From Candolleomyces eurysporus (lineage: Eukaryota; Basidiomycota; Agaricomycetes; Agaricales; Psathyrellaceae): a stretch of 53,938 nt of DNA. The stretch is taken from positions 1 through 53,938 of the forward strand of contig JANBPK010001504.1 of assembly GCA_027579435.1 (NCBI GenBank), in the 5' to 3' direction. The number at the start of each line of letters is the position of its first letter. Position 1 is the stretch's first letter. Below, one piece after another: positions 50,574 to 53,938 of this stretch. The translations under genes and the position numbers were made by a program. Under the pieces are notes generated by a model. That model ran no database searches, was not told the origin of the DNA, and was given only the letters and a program-made list of their open reading frames with translations.

Positions 50574-53500
50574 CTGGTATGCAGACGAGTCAAATTGCAA
50601 TAAGACCCCTCCGGCCCCCCCCCTCCATATTCGCATTGTTCGCCGTACACAGGTGATTGGATGATGGTCCAAGGATCCGTTTACAGAAAACCGACCGAGT
50701 CTCGCATCCATCATCAAATCCTTTCGCATTGTTCTCCGTAGAAGGGTCAGTTCTCCGTAGAAAGGTCGCTCGAAAACGCCCCCATCCTCGAATAGGGTTT
50801 GTCAGTCGACCTACCCAGTAACAGCAATTTTCCCTGTATACATACACGCCACCGCACGGGCCCTCGCATCGCCTCGTGCCCTGCACCTGGACTAAGATAT
50901 GTATGGTATTGACATTCGTTATCTGACATGTGTACTAGGGAAGGGTCCGAGCAGCCCAGCAGCAGTATGCAAGTACTGTAGCGGTGTGGATGTAGCGCGG
51001 TCGGTCGGGTCGGGAAGTACCACCGACCCGCCGTAAAGGCGCATTGTCGGAGCGGATCATGGACGGACGTACCCTCTCCGTTCCTACAATATTAGCATAC
51101 CAGCAATGTTTATTAGCAATGTTAAAATTTGAGCCGAAGAATGGATTCGGAGCGAACGCGCGGGGATGGAAGGTCTAGGCGAAGGCATTGTCATTTTTGC
51201 ATAGCATAGCAAATGAGTAATGCAGTGTGCAGTGTTATCGGAGGGGGACTGCGACCGCGCTCTGAGAGGCTGAGTGGTCAGATACTGTCCGACAGACACG
51301 ATGCGATGACTGTGAGGGTTTGTCAAAAGGTCAAGTTTTTGGGGGGNCCACCCGTCGTGGACGGATGGAAGGAAAAAAAAGCCAGCCTCGACGGAACAAG
51401 GAGGATGGATCCGGTGGCCTGGTCTACGCATCGAGGCAAATGACAAGTGACGAACGTGGAATGACACCCTCCAGAGTCATCAGAAGATGATCATATGCAT
51501 TGGCAGTTATTCGTCGGGTTATCGGGGATTTTACTCCCGGAGCCAGTCAGAGACGAATACGAATACAGTTTGACCCTCCATTATAGGTCTAATGTGATAT
51601 GTCGTACGACTTCCAAGTTACTTACCGGTTGCTGCTAGCACTGGCAGAACCTAGCAGACGACGCCTCTTTGATTGAATTGTGAAGTTGGGTCCGGGTAAG
51701 CGGTATGTAGATAAACATACGAGGAATTGAAGGGTCGGCTAGTCTTGTGAATTTCTTGGATTTGAATACACACTGAACATAGTGTGGAGTTTTTTGACGC
51801 TATCTATAAGGGTTGAGGAGCAATAATAGTATCCATCATTGCTGCGACAGGGCCCAGCTGACCTCGTATGGACATTCGTACCCTCGAATCAATCACTTAC
51901 ATAGCTTGGACTGGATGCACTGCTTCTTCCCCGGGTGTCGTTGAGGGAAAAGGTAGGTTTTAGAGTGGGATCGCTCTCGCTCATAGAGCTCCGGATGATT
52001 GATAGTGGTCAATTGATTAATGACATTCAAGATGATGATGGTCGACGACGATATACTCATATAACTTACAAGAGCCTTCAGGGTGTGCTTCCCTGCATAA
52101 CTGGTGAGCCCACAAGATTTGGTTCGAGAAGGTAGGGTCCGTACCCAGAGTAACATACACCCTGAAAGGGCAGCGAAATGGCGATGACGTTGGTCGAGCC
52201 AGGATCGAGCTGCTGAAAGTCCAGTTCATGTCACTCTCGTCAATCACATATGTGTTGTGCTCGTTGCTCCAAACAGCCAGCCTCGGTCACTGCCCAGGTC
52301 GGGACCCGTGCTGGTTTTTCCGGATATCCAAGAGGTCTCGTAGACATGGACATCACGTAAATCACACCTTGGAACGGTTCTTTGGGGCGATCATCCTAGG
52401 TATGTTCGTGAGTGAGTGTATGCTTCCAGATGCCATGCGCGGCACTTGGACTTGATAGCACAAGAGGTGCCAGATCCCGCGATCTCGTACGTCAATGATG
52501 GGAGGGAGGGGGGGGGGGTACCCTCCAAATTAGGAAGGATGGCGTGTCTTGTTGTGTCCTGCCGGCCTCTGACTCAGACGGCCTGAGAGTCAATGAGACT
52601 CACCAAGAAGGCCACGGCATCAGCAATTCTCTGTACGCCCGCCTATCCTCCCAATTTCGTTTGGAAGCACGGGTCAACTATTAGGTAGCCAACACGCAGC
52701 AGACTCAATGGAGGACACTTCATCTACTTGTACAGACCCTTTTGGATAACTCAAATATTCTCCAATTCCACCACTATCTGCCTACAGGTTGCTCTCGTCG
52801 GATGTTTATTGCTCTCTAAACCATAACACACCGCCGAAGTGCCAAAGCATCCAAAATTGATGTGAAACTCCCTGCCGCTGGGATGCCGTTTGTTCGGAGA
52901 AAACCGACTCAGGGTTGATGGCGACTGATCAACGTACAGGATCGTGGAATCTGGCACCTCTTGTGATAGCAGCCTCGATATCTCAGCTGATATGATGCCT
53001 ATCGATATTAAATGGGAATTTAATATCCCAGGTTCCGGTGCGTCGTGCCATGATCCGCCGTAGAGATACCTTCGGAGGAGGTTTGGTGACCGCCATGCAT
53101 GGATGCACCTGTGTTTGTTGGAGCTTCGACGGGAAGCGACGTGTTCCTACGGCTCGCTCAGGGACACGTTCCTCGCGATAGGATGTATCACTTCTGGAAT
53201 AGGAGAAGAATAAACATGCATAATGGGAGACACGAGGTTGGCACGAGGGGTGGCTGCCTGTAGTGACGGTAGAGCTGGACGATGTTTTACGTTTCGTTCT
53301 GTGAAGAATGTACACAGAGAAGAAGGAAGGAGAACAAAGATGGACTGGATAGAACAAATGACGTTGGGAGGGACTGGATGATGGTTGTTGTGGGGGCGAA
53401 GGCAGTATCCAGATACAATGAGGGGGCGAGACTGGACGCGTCTCGCTGATTGATAACGCGTAGAGTCGCGTTTGGGCAGCTACCCGAGGTCAGATGCACG

Positions 53501-53938
53501 ACAATAGGACCCTGACTGGCCGAGTGGAGACAAGAAGCAGAAGGAGGCTGGATTAGGCAACCCCGCAGGCGTCCTGAGCTAGCATGGCTGGGGCTGGTGA
53601 GTCACCGGACTGGCCACGTCGAGTTGCTTTGACGTGCGTTCGAATCGAATCGAAAGATGGCGAGATCAGGTGGGGCAGCCTGTCTGGGACTGCGGTGCAG
53701 AGAGGAGCGGGACCAGCAGAAACTCCGAGACACATGCACAGCCGGTGGAGGTGGCCCGTGCGCTCCCCAGATCGTCTCGCAGATCTGGGACCGATCAGAC
53801 GAGGCGGATGGGAACGGACAAGTGGCACCTGGCACAACAGGCGCAAACAGACCCACAATTGGGAGCCGCCTGCACTGCTGTTCCCACCAATTCAACCTGC
53901 ACCTCCCATAATATCCGCTCAGCTCTGTCCTGCCCCTC
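50574..53938. other. Gene-poor right end of the window
   Basis: No gene could be supported in 3.4 kb. Visible items: a short tandem duplication of TTCTCCGTAGAA near 50730-50765; a palindromic GTCGGGTCGGG / CCGACCC pair near 50999-51031; a G run near 52501-52519; and a minus-strand stretch near 52086-52222 (with LDPGSTNVIAISLPFQG and GYGPYLLEPN) that reads like the last exon of a gene. Open frames at 53553-53911 are on both strands and lack motifs. Confidence 0.35.
52086..52222 (-). other. Possible orphan coding exon
   Basis: A 45-codon open stretch reading LDFQQLDPGSTNVIAISLP, then FQGVCYSGYGPYLLEPN, ending at a stop near 52086. Composition is protein-like, but the frame is closed upstream by a TGA and I could not find a matching upstream exon; an overlapping frame (NTYVIDESDMNWTFSS) opens further upstream. 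Might be a frameshifted or degraded gene end. Confidence 0.2.

Noticed and set aside
53553..53911. Open frames of 84-101 codons on both strands at the right end
   Set aside because: Mutually overlapping, without family motifs, rich in Arg/Pro/Ser as expected for GC-rich non-coding DNA.

Overview
The window is nuclear DNA from a filamentous basidiomycete, most likely an Agaricomycete close to Rhizoctonia/Ceratobasidium. This is inferred from dense short introns (mostly 48-80 nt, GT-AG), introns in nearly every gene, Agaricomycete-type families (an HSPA12-like Hsp70, a secreted QWVNT family, a fungal ubiquitin-like-domain protein, tandem KRE6/SKN1 genes) and fungal housekeeping genes. I rebuilt gene models by hand, using splice consensus, frame continuity and family motifs. 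For most genes the exon lengths sum to a multiple of three.

Layout. 1-3.1 kb: the end of a DUF202 membrane-protein gene (minus, running off the left edge), then a repeat-bearing gene-poor stretch. 3.1-24.2 kb: a compact euchromatic block of mostly housekeeping genes: endonuclease III (+), PP4 regulatory subunit 2 (-), a PAP2 lipid phosphatase (+), proteasome ATPase Rpt3 (-), cap-binding Cbc2 (+), a small PPR-like protein (-), tri-snRNP 27K protein (+), eIF1 (-), rRNA-processing Fyv7 (+), an unrecognised membrane protein (-), an Msc7-type aldehyde dehydrogenase (-), Smi1/Knr4 (-) and a membrane-anchored Old Yellow Enzyme (+). Five neighbouring pairs are head to head with only 140-225 bp between start codons. 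24.3-30.8 kb: accessory genes: a secreted protein of unknown function (-), an HSPA12-like Hsp70 (-), and a ubiquitin-like-domain protein (+) after 1.6 kb of gene-free DNA. 31.15-33.55 kb: a block almost without CpG that begins with a 61-bp minisatellite, probably a heavily methylated and deaminated repeat relic. 33.9-40.2 kb: a full-length ABCC transporter (-). 41.3-47.7 kb: two tandem KRE6/SKN1 beta-glucan synthesis genes (+). 47.7-53.9 kb: gene-poor DNA whose one firm gene is an initiator tRNA-Met (-).

Functional themes. Knr4 and the two Kre6-type genes all concern beta-glucan cell-wall assembly and its signalling. The rest is general gene-expression and proteostasis machinery. I see no prokaryote-style system, CRISPR array or intact transposon. 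The most notable findings are very small exons (5, 8, 12, 14 and 18 nt) that the reading frame demands, a GC-AG intron in CBC2, the CpG-depleted block, the tandem KRE6 pair, and a systematic assembly artefact: the single N characters inside coding exons at homopolymer runs are spurious inserted positions, and removing them restores the frame in every firmly modelled gene tested.
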